Source of the DNA: Alphaproteobacteria bacterium UBA6376
GTDB lineage: Bacteria; Pseudomonadota; Alphaproteobacteria; Rs-D84
NCBI GenBank assembly: GCA_002437665.1
Contig: DJQW01000001.1
Location: forward strand, 124,001-188,000
Length of the DNA stretch: 64,000 nucleotides
Direction: 5' to 3'
Shown: piece after piece, positions 34,466-42,697 of the stretch
How the letters are laid out: each line of letters starts with the position of its first letter
How positions within the stretch are numbered: position 1 is the first letter of the stretch
The notes under the pieces: model-generated
Told to the model about the DNA's origin: nothing
Seen by the model: only the letters and a program-made list of their open reading frames with translations
Databases searched by the model: none
Made by a program: the position numbers and the translations under genes

Positions 34466-36726
34466 TACTTTGCTTTTTTACGGAAACGCGTACTTGGTTT
34501 CTTGTTGTTGATTAAATCAATCGCTGTTTCCAAATCAGGTTGCGTTTTTACCGAAACATTTACCTTGTTCGATGAAATATATGCACCATAACGTCCTGTT
34601 GGGTAATAATAAATCATCTGGTCTGTTGCCGGATTTTTACCCAGTTCAATCGGTTCTGCTTTCTTTGGCCCGCCCGCCAGTAATTCGCGCGCAACGTCCA
34701 ACGTGATTGTGTCGGCGGTGTAATTTTTCGCCGCGACGTTTTTTTTGCCGTCCGTCACATATGGGCCAAATCGTCCGACACGGAATGAAATACCATCACC
34801 CAAATCTGTGGACGCATTTGCGGGCTTTGCCGGCGTATCAGCCGCATCCGCCGATGGCGCGGCGACATCTGACAAACGCTGAGTATAATTACATGTTGGG
34901 TAATTTTCGCACCCGATAAACGCACCAAACTTGGACAATTTAATTCCCAGTTTTCCACCACACTTTGGACATTTATCATTGCCATCTGGGAACAAGTGAT
35001 GATGCATAACGTGATTGATTTCGTCGATAATTTCTGTTGTTTTAATACCGCGCGCGCCATCAATCATGGATTCTGTTGGTGTCCAGAATGCACGCAACGC
35101 CGCAACCTTTTCCTGTTTGCCATTTGATACATCGTCCAATGTATCTTCGGTTTTTGCGGTAAAGTTCACATCAACCAATTCATTAAAATATTTAGCCAAA
35201 TATGCCGCAATAACCCAACCGCCAGATGTCGGGTGGAAACGACGTTGTTTGTCTTGTTCAACATAGCCGCGGTCAACGATTGTCGACATAATCGTCGCAT
35301 ACGTTGATGGACGCCCGATTCCTAATTCTTCCAGTTTTTTAACCAGTGACGCTTCGGTATAACGTGCGGGTGGTTGTGTAAAGTGTTGTTCAGGTGTCAA
35401 TTCAGTAATCACAACCGCATCACCAACGGACAAGGCCGGCAATTTAGATTCCGCCGCATCTGCATCGTCATCGCGTGATTCGGTATACACACGCATAAAT
35501 CCATCAAAGGTACGTGTCGAACCAACCGCATGGAAAATCGCGCTATGTGCATTGTTTTCTATATCTGCGGCCACACTGTCAAATTCTGCATTTGTCATTT
35601 GGCACGCAATCGTACGCTTCCAAATCAGATTGTATAATTTTTCTTCATCACCCGACAGGTTTGGCATCGCATCATCAAAGTGTGTTGGGCGAATGGCCTC
35701 GTGCGCCTCTTGGGCGTTCTTGGATTTAGTAACATAAATGTTTGGTGATTTTGGAACAAACGCATCCCCATATATGCGACCAATATACGCGCGAATATCA
35801 TTCACCGCGTCCGCCGACAAATTCGTTGCGTCCGTACGCATGTATGTAATCAAACCGTGTTCATACAGTTTTTGTGCGACGCTCATTGTGCGCTTGGATG
35901 AAAAGTATAATTTGCGCGCGGCCTCTTGCTGTAATGTGCTGGTGGTAAATGGCGCGGCGGCACGACGTGATGTCTTTTTCTTGTCAATCGCAATGACGGT
36001 TGCCGCAATTTCAGGCACACCAACGTGTGACAGAACAGCGTCCATTTGTTCTTTATTTCCAATGGTCATCTTTTCAATTTTCTGACCATTTGCAGATACC
36101 AACGATGCATTAAATTTTGCACCATGCGCATTGCACGCGGCGGCCAAAGACCAATATTCCACCGGTACAAAAGATTCAATTTCGCGTTCGCGATCAACAA
36201 CCAATTTCACAGCAACCGATTGTACGCGCCCCGCCGATTTACCCAGATTGCGACGCCACAGCAATGGCGAAATACCAAAACCAATCAGGTAATCCAACGC
36301 ACGGCGCACCATGTATGCATCAACCAAGTTCTGGTCGATTTCACGCGGATTTTCAATCGCGGCCAAAACGGCTTTCTTGGTAATTTCGTGAAACGCAACA
36401 CGATAAACCTTTTTACCGGTTAAAACTTTTTTCGCCTTTAATATATCAAGGATATGCCATGCAATGGCCTCGCCCTCGCGATCAGGGTCGGATGCCAGAT
36501 ACACTGCATCGGCTTTTTTCAGTTCGTCTATAATCAGTTTGATTTGCTTTTCTTTGCCCGCCATAATTTGCCATTTCATTTCGAAATTATGCGCGGTATC
36601 AACGCTGCCGTTTTCCGGAACCAGATCACGAACATGACCAACCGACGCGATTACGCGCCAGCCCGCCCCCAGATATTTTTCAATCGTTTTTGCCTTTGAT
36701 GGGGATTCCACAATCAACAGGTTCAT
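34465..36726 (-). CDS. topA: DNA topoisomerase I
   Basis: Type IA topoisomerase that relaxes negative supercoils, opposing gyrase. The Toprim domain starts at LLIVESPSKAKTIEKYLG, and the active-site Tyr lies in LITYMRTDATNLS. The C-terminal region has a Cys4 zinc ribbon (CPKCGGKL and CENYPTC) and a TopoI repeat domain with a Lys-rich end. The start at 36726 (AAGGGAG ribosome site) is chosen over a frame extension to 36798 that would enter rodA. Length 753 residues. It lies between rodA and dnaG. Confidence 0.96.
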   Translation of the reverse strand: MNLLIVESPSKAKTIEKYLGAGWRVIASVGHVRDLVPENGSVDTAHNFEMKWQIMAGKEKQIKLIIDELKKADAVYLASDPDREGEAIAWHILDILKAKKVLTGKKVYRVAFHEITKKAVLAAIENPREIDQNLVDAYMVRRALDYLIGFGISPLLWRRNLGKSAGRVQSVAVKLVVDREREIESFVPVEYWSLAAACNAHGAKFNASLVSANGQKIEKMTIGNKEQMDAVLSHVGVPEIAATVIAIDKKKTSRRAAAPFTTSTLQQEAARKLYFSSKRTMSVAQKLYEHGLITYMRTDATNLSADAVNDIRAYIGRIYGDAFVPKSPNIYVTKSKNAQEAHEAIRPTHFDDAMPNLSGDEEKLYNLIWKRTIACQMTNAEFDSVAADIENNAHSAIFHAVGSTRTFDGFMRVYTESRDDDADAAESKLPALSVGDAVVITELTPEQHFTQPPARYTEASLVKKLEELGIGRPSTYATIMSTIVDRGYVEQDKQRRFHPTSGGWVIAAYLAKYFNELVDVNFTAKTEDTLDDVSNGKQEKVAALRAFWTPTESMIDGARGIKTTEIIDEINHVMHHHLFPDGNDKCPKCGGKLGIKLSKFGAFIGCENYPTCNYTQRLSDVAAPSADAADTPAKPANASTDLGDGISFRVGRFGPYVTDGKKNVAAKNYTADTITLDVARELLAGGPKKAEPIELGKNPATDQMIYYYPTGRYGAYISSNKVNVSVKTQPDLETAIDLINNKKPSTRFRKKAK

Positions 36727-36730
36727 AATA

Positions 36731-37876
36731 CTAACTCCCTTTGGCAGATAATTGTTGGTCTTTGTGAATATGTGCATTCTGGGCCAGACCGAATCCAAAC
36801 ATCAGCGATAACAAACTGCTGCCACCAAAAGACATCAACGGCAACGGTACGCCGACGGTTGGCATCAGCCCCAGCACCATGGAAATATTTATAAAGTAAT
36901 AAATAAAAAAGTTCAACATAAAACCAAAACAGATCAGTTGCCCAAATCTGTTTCGACATGTTTTGGCGCACCAAAACAGTACCAGAATAATCCACGCATA
37001 TACTGCAATCAATCCGAATGCGCCGATAAATCCCAATTCTTCGCCCAACATGGTGAAAATAAAGTCCGTCTGTTTTTCCGGCAGGAATGATTGCTGGGAC
37101 TGTGACCCTTTCAAATACCCTTTTCCGGTCAGCCCCCCACTGCCAAACGCGATTTTTGCCTGATTGATTTGGTAACCCGCCCCTTGGGCATCATGGTCAG
37201 GATTTATAAATGTGATAATGCGGTCACGCTGGTAATCATGCAGACCGCCATACCACACGACCGGCATCGCCATCAGGCCCAGCACAATACCGATAATAAA
37301 CCATTTTTTTTGCGCGCCAACAATGTAAAACATCCCGACGGTAATCATACCCATGGACAGTGCCGTGCCCAAATCTGGCTGCATAACAATCAATCCAAAC
37401 GGTATCAATAACATTGTAATTGGCACGATATAATTTTTCAGTTGCGACAGTTCTACAGAATTCATCCACGCAAAGTATCGCGCCAGTGCCAATACCAATG
37501 CAATTTTTATCAGTTCTGATGGCTGAATATGAATAAAGCCCAAATTTAACCAACGCTGTGCGCCCATACCGGTGTGACCAACAAATGTCACCAAAATAAT
37601 CATAATCAGCGCGATTGCATAAATCACATACGCGGATTTAATCCATGTTTTGATATTGGTAAATGCCGCAAAAAAGAATACCACAAATCCAACCAGAATC
37701 TTTAACAGTTGCGACAATGCAAATGGCCGCCATGCGCCACCACCCGCCGAATACAGCACAACAATAGACGTCGCTAAAACCAAGCACATCGGAATAAACA
37801 GCGCGACAGAAAATCGCGACAGTTTTTCAGAAAATGTCATCATACTGGCGTTTGAAACGCGTGTCTGTCGTGCCAT
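36731..37876 (-). CDS. rodA: Peptidoglycan glycosyltransferase RodA
   Basis: SEDS-family membrane enzyme that polymerises glycan strands for side-wall growth together with PBP2. The 381-residue protein has about ten membrane helices and the conserved catalytic stretch LPEKQTDFIFTMLGEELGFIG, plus MPTVGVPLPLMSFGGSS near the C-terminus. It starts 1 bp after mrdA and ends 4 bp before topA. Confidence 0.95.
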   Translation of the reverse strand: MARQTRVSNASMMTFSEKLSRFSVALFIPMCLVLATSIVVLYSAGGGAWRPFALSQLLKILVGFVVFFFAAFTNIKTWIKSAYVIYAIALIMIILVTFVGHTGMGAQRWLNLGFIHIQPSELIKIALVLALARYFAWMNSVELSQLKNYIVPITMLLIPFGLIVMQPDLGTALSMGMITVGMFYIVGAQKKWFIIGIVLGLMAMPVVWYGGLHDYQRDRIITFINPDHDAQGAGYQINQAKIAFGSGGLTGKGYLKGSQSQQSFLPEKQTDFIFTMLGEELGFIGAFGLIAVYAWIILVLFWCAKTCRNRFGQLICFGFMLNFFIYYFINISMVLGLMPTVGVPLPLMSFGGSSLLSLMFGFGLAQNAHIHKDQQLSAKGS

Positions 37877-37877
37877 T

Positions 37878-39659
37878 TTATTTTCCGCCCTTTAATAGTT
37901 CGCGCATTGTTGCCGCCGCGGTGCGCGCGGCACTGCCACTGCCGCCACTGTGTTCGGTGATAACGCATACTGCATATTTTGGATTTGTTGTTGGGGCATA
38001 ACCCACAAACAAACCATGGTTGCGCATTTCCCATTTTAACTGTTCATTGGTTAAAACGCCGCTCTTGCGTTCGGCCTTGGAAATACTACGCACCTGTGAT
38101 GTACCGGTTTTACCCCCCATCTTTGCACCATTGACGTTGATTGCACTGCCCGCGGCCGTACCACCCTTTTTCGTGACCAATTCCAGCCCATTCAGCACAT
38201 AGCGCAGATTTTGTGGTTGCAGCCCCAGTGATGCAAAGTTCGGATTTTTTGCATTTTCGTCCAGAATCAATCGTGGTACAACCACGCGATTTGATGCCGT
38301 ACGTGCCATCATAACCGCCAACTGCATACAGTTGGCCAGAATAAATCCCTGACCAATCCCAGATATAACGGTATCACCATGCACCCAACGTGCACCTTTG
38401 TTTCTCTCTTTCCAATAACGGTCTGGAACAACACCCGTCATTTGGCGCGAAATAACGTCGTCTAGGAACGTTTCTGTGAAACCCAGTTTAACCGCCATTT
38501 CGCGGATTGCATCAATACCAATGCGCAATGCCACCTGATAAAAATATATGTCGCATGAATGTTGCAGCGCGCCCGCCAAATCGACCCAACCGTGCCCCTT
38601 GGATTCCCAACAGTGATAACGATGGTCGCCATAGTCCCAATGCCCCGGACAGAAAATCTTTTCACGTGGGGTAATCGCGCCCGATTCCAACGCCGCCAGC
38701 GCAACAATAATCTTGAATGTTGACCCTGGGGGATACAGCCCTTCGACCACCTTGTTCATAAATGGTTTGGCGCGGTCACCGCGCAACGATGAAATATATT
38801 CATCACCATCATCGGCACTGAAATTATTCGGGTCAAAACTGGGCGTTGATACCATCGCCAGAATGTCACCTGTTTCAATGTCCAGTGCGACACCGCACCC
38901 CGCCCTGTGCACGGTCAATGCATCATACAGTACGCGTTGCGCCGCATCATTGATTGTGGTTTTTATGTTGCTGCCCGCCTGTGGTGCAACGTATTGCGAT
39001 TTATCTTCGCCGGTGACGCGTCCAACCGCATTGGTAATCATAACGGTCTGGCCCGCTGTACCCGCCAATGTATCGTCAAAACGTTTTTCCAGCCCCGTAA
39101 TACCTGTTGAAAAAAATGGTGCGCTGGCAATCGGTTTGCTGGGCGCGCCAACATAACCAAACACCTGTGCGCCCGCCGGCCCCAGTTCATACACGCGGGC
39201 ATACCCACTGGCCACACGTAATCCCGCCAGATTTTTTGCCTGCAATCCCGCCAGTTGTGCCCAGTTGGTATTTTCACTGACGAGTACTGGTTGAAAACGT
39301 GGTTGGCGTCTGATTTTTTCGCGAATCTTTTTCACGCGTTTCGGGCGCAGATTTAATTCGTTTGTTACAATATCGACCAGCGCATCAACATCTGGTGCTT
39401 CTTCGGGGACAATGTATATTCTGTATATTGGCATATCGCGGGAAATAGGCGCGCCACTGCGCGACAGAATCTTGCCCCGCTCTGGCATATTCATCTGAAT
39501 ACGATATGAATTATTCTCGCTCTTTTCTGTGTATTCACGATAGTTAAATACCTGCATCTGTAACATACGCAAAATCAATACAGACGTCAAAATCGTGCCA
39601 CCTGTTAAAAACAGTGCGGCGCGGCGGTCAAATGTGCGGGCAACTTCTTTATCTATCAT
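37878..39659 (-). CDS. mrdA: Penicillin-binding protein 2
   Basis: Transpeptidase of the elongation complex. The protein has one N-terminal membrane helix (about 20-38), a pedestal domain, and a transpeptidase domain with active-site STFK (about residue 313, in LYPPGSTFK), SCD in LQHSCDIYFY and KTGT. Length 593 residues from the ATG at 39659, which has GGGGGC as ribosome site; an upstream TTG (39674) is also in frame. It overlaps mreD by 11 bp. Neighbours mreC, mreD and rodA confirm the role. Confidence 0.95.
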   Translation of the reverse strand: MIDKEVARTFDRRAALFLTGGTILTSVLILRMLQMQVFNYREYTEKSENNSYRIQMNMPERGKILSRSGAPISRDMPIYRIYIVPEEAPDVDALVDIVTNELNLRPKRVKKIREKIRRQPRFQPVLVSENTNWAQLAGLQAKNLAGLRVASGYARVYELGPAGAQVFGYVGAPSKPIASAPFFSTGITGLEKRFDDTLAGTAGQTVMITNAVGRVTGEDKSQYVAPQAGSNIKTTINDAAQRVLYDALTVHRAGCGVALDIETGDILAMVSTPSFDPNNFSADDGDEYISSLRGDRAKPFMNKVVEGLYPPGSTFKIIVALAALESGAITPREKIFCPGHWDYGDHRYHCWESKGHGWVDLAGALQHSCDIYFYQVALRIGIDAIREMAVKLGFTETFLDDVISRQMTGVVPDRYWKERNKGARWVHGDTVISGIGQGFILANCMQLAVMMARTASNRVVVPRLILDENAKNPNFASLGLQPQNLRYVLNGLELVTKKGGTAAGSAINVNGAKMGGKTGTSQVRSISKAERKSGVLTNEQLKWEMRNHGLFVGYAPTTNPKYAVCVITEHSGGSGSAARTAAATMRELLKGGK

Positions 39660-40107
39660 TCTGTGCCCCCGCAATTAAAATCGTAATTGGTTCGTACAGC
39701 GCGCACAGCCATATAAACGTCCACACATCGCGCCCCAGATTGGCCCAACCGATATGCGCAAAAAACAGAACCAAGATTCCAACGCCAACAAATACCGAAA
39801 ACGGCATCAATGCGTTATTTGGTGCACGTGGCAGGTCAAAGAATGTCTGAAACCCATTCAGCGCATATATCAGGCAATACAATGATGTCCAGAAAAACAA
39901 CGTATTTGAATTATAATCAATCAAAAAACAAAATATCACGGACAGTCCTGCAAACCACGGCACTGGGCGCACAAAAGAACAGTAAAATATCGGAATCAAC
40001 GCCAAAATGCCCGCTGGATTCCATACGGGCACGGCCAGACGCCACAGTGCAACCAATAACAGATATGGGCACGCACGGCGCAAAAAATTCAGGACATTTG
40101 TCTTCAT
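39649..40107 (-). CDS. mreD: Rod-shape protein MreD
   Basis: A small inner-membrane protein of 152 residues with four to five membrane helices, placed between mreC and mrdA as in most rod-shaped bacteria. Sequence identity within this family is low, and the call rests on topology and position. It overlaps mreC by 4 bp and mrdA by 11 bp. Confidence 0.8.
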   Translation of the reverse strand: MKTNVLNFLRRACPYLLLVALWRLAVPVWNPAGILALIPIFYCSFVRPVPWFAGLSVIFCFLIDYNSNTLFFWTSLYCLIYALNGFQTFFDLPRAPNNALMPFSVFVGVGILVLFFAHIGWANLGRDVWTFIWLCALYEPITILIAGAQNDR

Positions 40108-40925
40108 TTATACTTGTTCGCACTGTCAAATTCCAACACCATAACACGCGTCAGTTGCGACACAGGTGTGGTTTTAACATCGCTGTCATTTGTCATTGTA
40201 CCAACAGGAATATCGGCGGGCAAAATACCACTGATATTGCTGGTCACCAGTTTCAGTCCGCGTGCCGGCTGAAATTCAGGGTCACTGAAAAATCCCATTG
40301 TGGGGCGTTTCCCGCCATTGCCGGCCATAAATCCATAAACACCCGTACCAACAACGCGTACGGCGATGTTTGAATCAGAATCTGTCAATGCGCGCACACG
40401 TGAAAATGTCGGTGCAACATCGGTAATAATACCAACCAAGTAACCATCAGTGGACGTAACAACCATACCAACAGACAGCCCACTGCCCACCCCTTTGTTT
40501 ATAATAAACGTATTGTGATGGAATGCGGCGTTATCGTGAATGACATCGGCCAGAATTGTCGTACGTGGTTGTGCGCGTACAACGTCCAGTTCATGCTGTA
40601 ATTTTACGTTTTCGTCCCGTGCGATATCACACGATACCTTGTCCGCCAATGCCGCATCCAGACGCGCACGTAATTCTTCGTTTTCGCTGCGCAAATTTGC
40701 CAATTCGTGAATATTAGAAATCAGATTTCCTGTGGCGCGCACCGGCCATGTAACAACGTCACCCACCGCATGCGCCACCGGAACAACAATATGCCCCATG
40801 GCGTTCATGATTCTGTAATCCGGCTTTGCAATCATAATGTATATGAATAAAATCGGCAATGCCGCCGCCGCAAATGCGGATTTAATCAATGTACGCACAC
40901 GCGAAGATAACTTGTTCTGGTTCAT
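40104..40925 (-). CDS. mreC: Rod-shape protein MreC
   Basis: Periplasmic scaffold of the elongasome, 273 residues, with an N-terminal membrane helix (about 20-36), a coiled coil (about 72-115, LRSENEELRARLDAAL) and two beta domains containing NKGVGSGLSVGMVV and LTDSDSNIAVRV. It heads the operon mreC-mreD-mrdA-rodA-topA-dnaG-ABC-F. mreB is not in the window, which separates it from the usual mreBCD order. The promoter is so close that a leaderless start is possible. Confidence 0.93.
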   Translation of the reverse strand: MNQNKLSSRVRTLIKSAFAAAALPILFIYIMIAKPDYRIMNAMGHIVVPVAHAVGDVVTWPVRATGNLISNIHELANLRSENEELRARLDAALADKVSCDIARDENVKLQHELDVVRAQPRTTILADVIHDNAAFHHNTFIINKGVGSGLSVGMVVTSTDGYLVGIITDVAPTFSRVRALTDSDSNIAVRVVGTGVYGFMAGNGGKRPTMGFFSDPEFQPARGLKLVTSNISGILPADIPVGTMTNDSDVKTTPVSQLTRVMVLEFDSANKYK

Positions 40926-40933
40926 TGCCCCCC

Positions 40934-40962
40934 AGTTTAACCGCTAAAACGCCAACATTCAA
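40934..40962 (-). promoter_or_regulatory. Predicted mreC operon promoter
   Basis: TTGAAT (40957-40962) and TAAACT (40934-40939), 17 bp apart on the minus strand; only 8 bp separate the -10 box from the mreC ATG. A GGGGGG tract just before the ATG would then be at the very 5' end. Confidence 0.5.
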
Positions 40963-41064
40963 TAAAAACTTGATTTTTTATTATGTTATGCCAAAATAGT
41001 GCCGTGTTGAAACAGTCCGAAATGGCAAAGGCATTGCCATCAGGACATAAAAAAAGGTGAAAAA

Positions 41065-41268
41065 ATGCCAAAATTGAAAACAAAGTCGTACTTGAAAAAG
41101 CGCGCTTCTATGACTGCAACCGGTAAAATCCGTGTTGCCCGTAACGCCCACAAGAAACTGTTGCGTCACAAATCCACACGTGCAAACAATGCGGGTTCAA
41201 AACCACAGTATCTGAACGAAAACATGACCGGTCAGGCGAAAATCTTGGCCCCATATGGTTTGAAATAA
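41065..41268 (+). CDS. rpmI: Ribosomal protein bL35
   Basis: A 67-residue basic protein starting MPKLKTKSYLKKRASMTATG, the standard bL35 sequence. It has an AAAAAGGTG ribosome site and precedes rplT by 16 bp. The infC gene that usually leads this operon is not here. Confidence 0.97.
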   Translation: MPKLKTKSYLKKRASMTATGKIRVARNAHKKLLRHKSTRANNAGSKPQYLNENMTGQAKILAPYGLK

Positions 41269-41284
41269 GTAAAGGGGTGTTAAG

Positions 41285-41653
41285 ATGGCAAGAGTAAAAC
41301 GCGGTACAACCGTTAAACAGAAACATAATAAAATCTTGGCCCGTGCCAAAGGGTATCTGGGTCGCCACAGCACAACATACCGTGCCGCCCGTGAAAAAAC
41401 GGAAAAAGCAGGTCAGTATGCATACCGTGATCGTCGCGCGAAAAAACGCGATTTCCGCGGTCTGTGGATTGTCCGTATCAACGCTGCTGTGCGTAATGCC
41501 GGCATGACATACAGCCAGTTCATGAACGGTCTGAAAAAGGCCGGTGTTGCCTTGGATCGCAAGGTCTTGGCAGAAATGGCGTATGCTGGGGACGAAAACT
41601 TCGCCAAATTGGTCGAGGTTGCAAAACGATTTAACAATGCCGAATCCAAATAA
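41285..41653 (+). CDS. rplT: Ribosomal protein bL20
   Basis: A 122-residue basic protein (MARVKRGTTVKQKHNKILAR and onward), with RDFRGLWIVRINAAVR typical of bL20. In other bacteria it autoregulates its operon by binding the leader. It is followed by a terminator and then pheST, the same gene order as in E. coli. Confidence 0.97.
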   Translation: MARVKRGTTVKQKHNKILARAKGYLGRHSTTYRAAREKTEKAGQYAYRDRRAKKRDFRGLWIVRINAAVRNAGMTYSQFMNGLKKAGVALDRKVLAEMAYAGDENFAKLVEVAKRFNNAESK

Positions 41654-41685
41654 CCCTTGGCGGCAGGTAGTTGTTTTGTCATAAT

Positions 41686-41715
41686 AAAAGCCGTGAACCA
41701 TCACGGCTTTTATTT
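41686..41715 (+). terminator. Terminator between rplT and pheS
   Basis: AAAAGCCGTGA-ACCA-TCACGGCTTTT followed by ATTTGTTTT. It lies at the place where E. coli has the pheM attenuator, but no Phe-rich leader peptide is visible here. Confidence 0.8.
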
Positions 41716-41734
41716 GTTTTACAAAGGTAAAGAT

Positions 41735-42682
41735 ATGCTGGAACAGATTAAAAATATAAAAAATTTAGATGAATTACAGGCATTGTACACGTCTGTATTT
41801 GGCAAAAATGGTACAATGACGGCCAAATTGAAGCAGATGCGTGATTTGGACAATGATGCGCGCGCGGCGTTAAATGCTGAAAATACGAACCTGCGTGCGG
41901 CATTCAAAACGCGCCAAACAGAAATCGAAGAGGCAGATATGATGACGCGCCTGTCTGCACAAAAATTAGATGCAACACTGAATCCGATGCCAGAATCGCG
42001 TGGTGGTCTGCACCCACAAACACGTGCATTGGCCGATATTTCTAAAATCTTAGAATCATTTGGATACACAATGCGCATCGGGCCAGAGGTCGAAGATGAC
42101 TGGCACAACTTTACCGCACTGAACACACCAGAATATCACCCTGCGCGTGATATGCAGGACAGTTTCTTTTTGTTAAATGGCAATGTGTTGCGTACGCAAA
42201 CATCGGCCATCCAGATTCACAGTATGGAAGAATTGGGTGTGCCAATTAAAATATTTGGTATTGGCGCAACATATCGCAAGGAAATGGACGCAACACACGC
42301 CCCAATGTTCCACCAAATCGAGGGGTTGTATATTGACAAGAATATCACAATGTCGAACCTGATTGGTGACGTCAAGGCGTTCTTGCAACGGTTCTTTGAA
42401 ATTGACGATGTTAAATTGCGTATTCGTCCATCGTATTTTCCATTTACCGAACCCAGCATTGAAATCGACCTGTTGTGGCAGGGTAAAAAGTGGTTGGAAA
42501 TTATGGGGGCCGGAATGGTACACCCAAATGTTCTGCGCAACTGTGGCATAAACCCAGATGAATATCAGGGATTTGCATTTGGATTTGGCTGGGACAGATT
42601 GGCAATGTTGAAATACGGCCTGAACGATATTCGCCAGTTCTATGATGGCGACATTCGTTGGTTGGAAAACGCAGATATTTAA
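41735..42682 (+). CDS. pheS: Phenylalanine-tRNA ligase alpha subunit
   Basis: Catalytic subunit of the alpha2beta2 enzyme that charges tRNA-Phe. The 315 residues contain an N-terminal coiled coil (about 1-85) and class II motifs, for example GPEVEDDWHNFTALN, HPARDMQDSFF, RKEMDATHAPMFHQIEGL and GFGWDRLAM. The ATG at 41735 has an AAAGGTAAA ribosome site; the same frame is open upstream through the terminator, which is not a likely start. It is 15 bp before pheT. Confidence 0.95.
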   Translation: MLEQIKNIKNLDELQALYTSVFGKNGTMTAKLKQMRDLDNDARAALNAENTNLRAAFKTRQTEIEEADMMTRLSAQKLDATLNPMPESRGGLHPQTRALADISKILESFGYTMRIGPEVEDDWHNFTALNTPEYHPARDMQDSFFLLNGNVLRTQTSAIQIHSMEELGVPIKIFGIGATYRKEMDATHAPMFHQIEGLYIDKNITMSNLIGDVKAFLQRFFEIDDVKLRIRPSYFPFTEPSIEIDLLWQGKKWLEIMGAGMVHPNVLRNCGINPDEYQGFAFGFGWDRLAMLKYGLNDIRQFYDGDIRWLENADI

Positions 42683-42697
42683 TGTGAGGGTTATGTT

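Noticed and set aside
38713..39156. Long plus-strand frames opposite mrdA and other genes
   Set aside because: They are antisense shadows of well-identified genes, without ribosome sites.
41654..41734. pheM-like attenuator before pheS
   Set aside because: A terminator is present at the right place, but no start codon with a Phe-rich frame precedes it.
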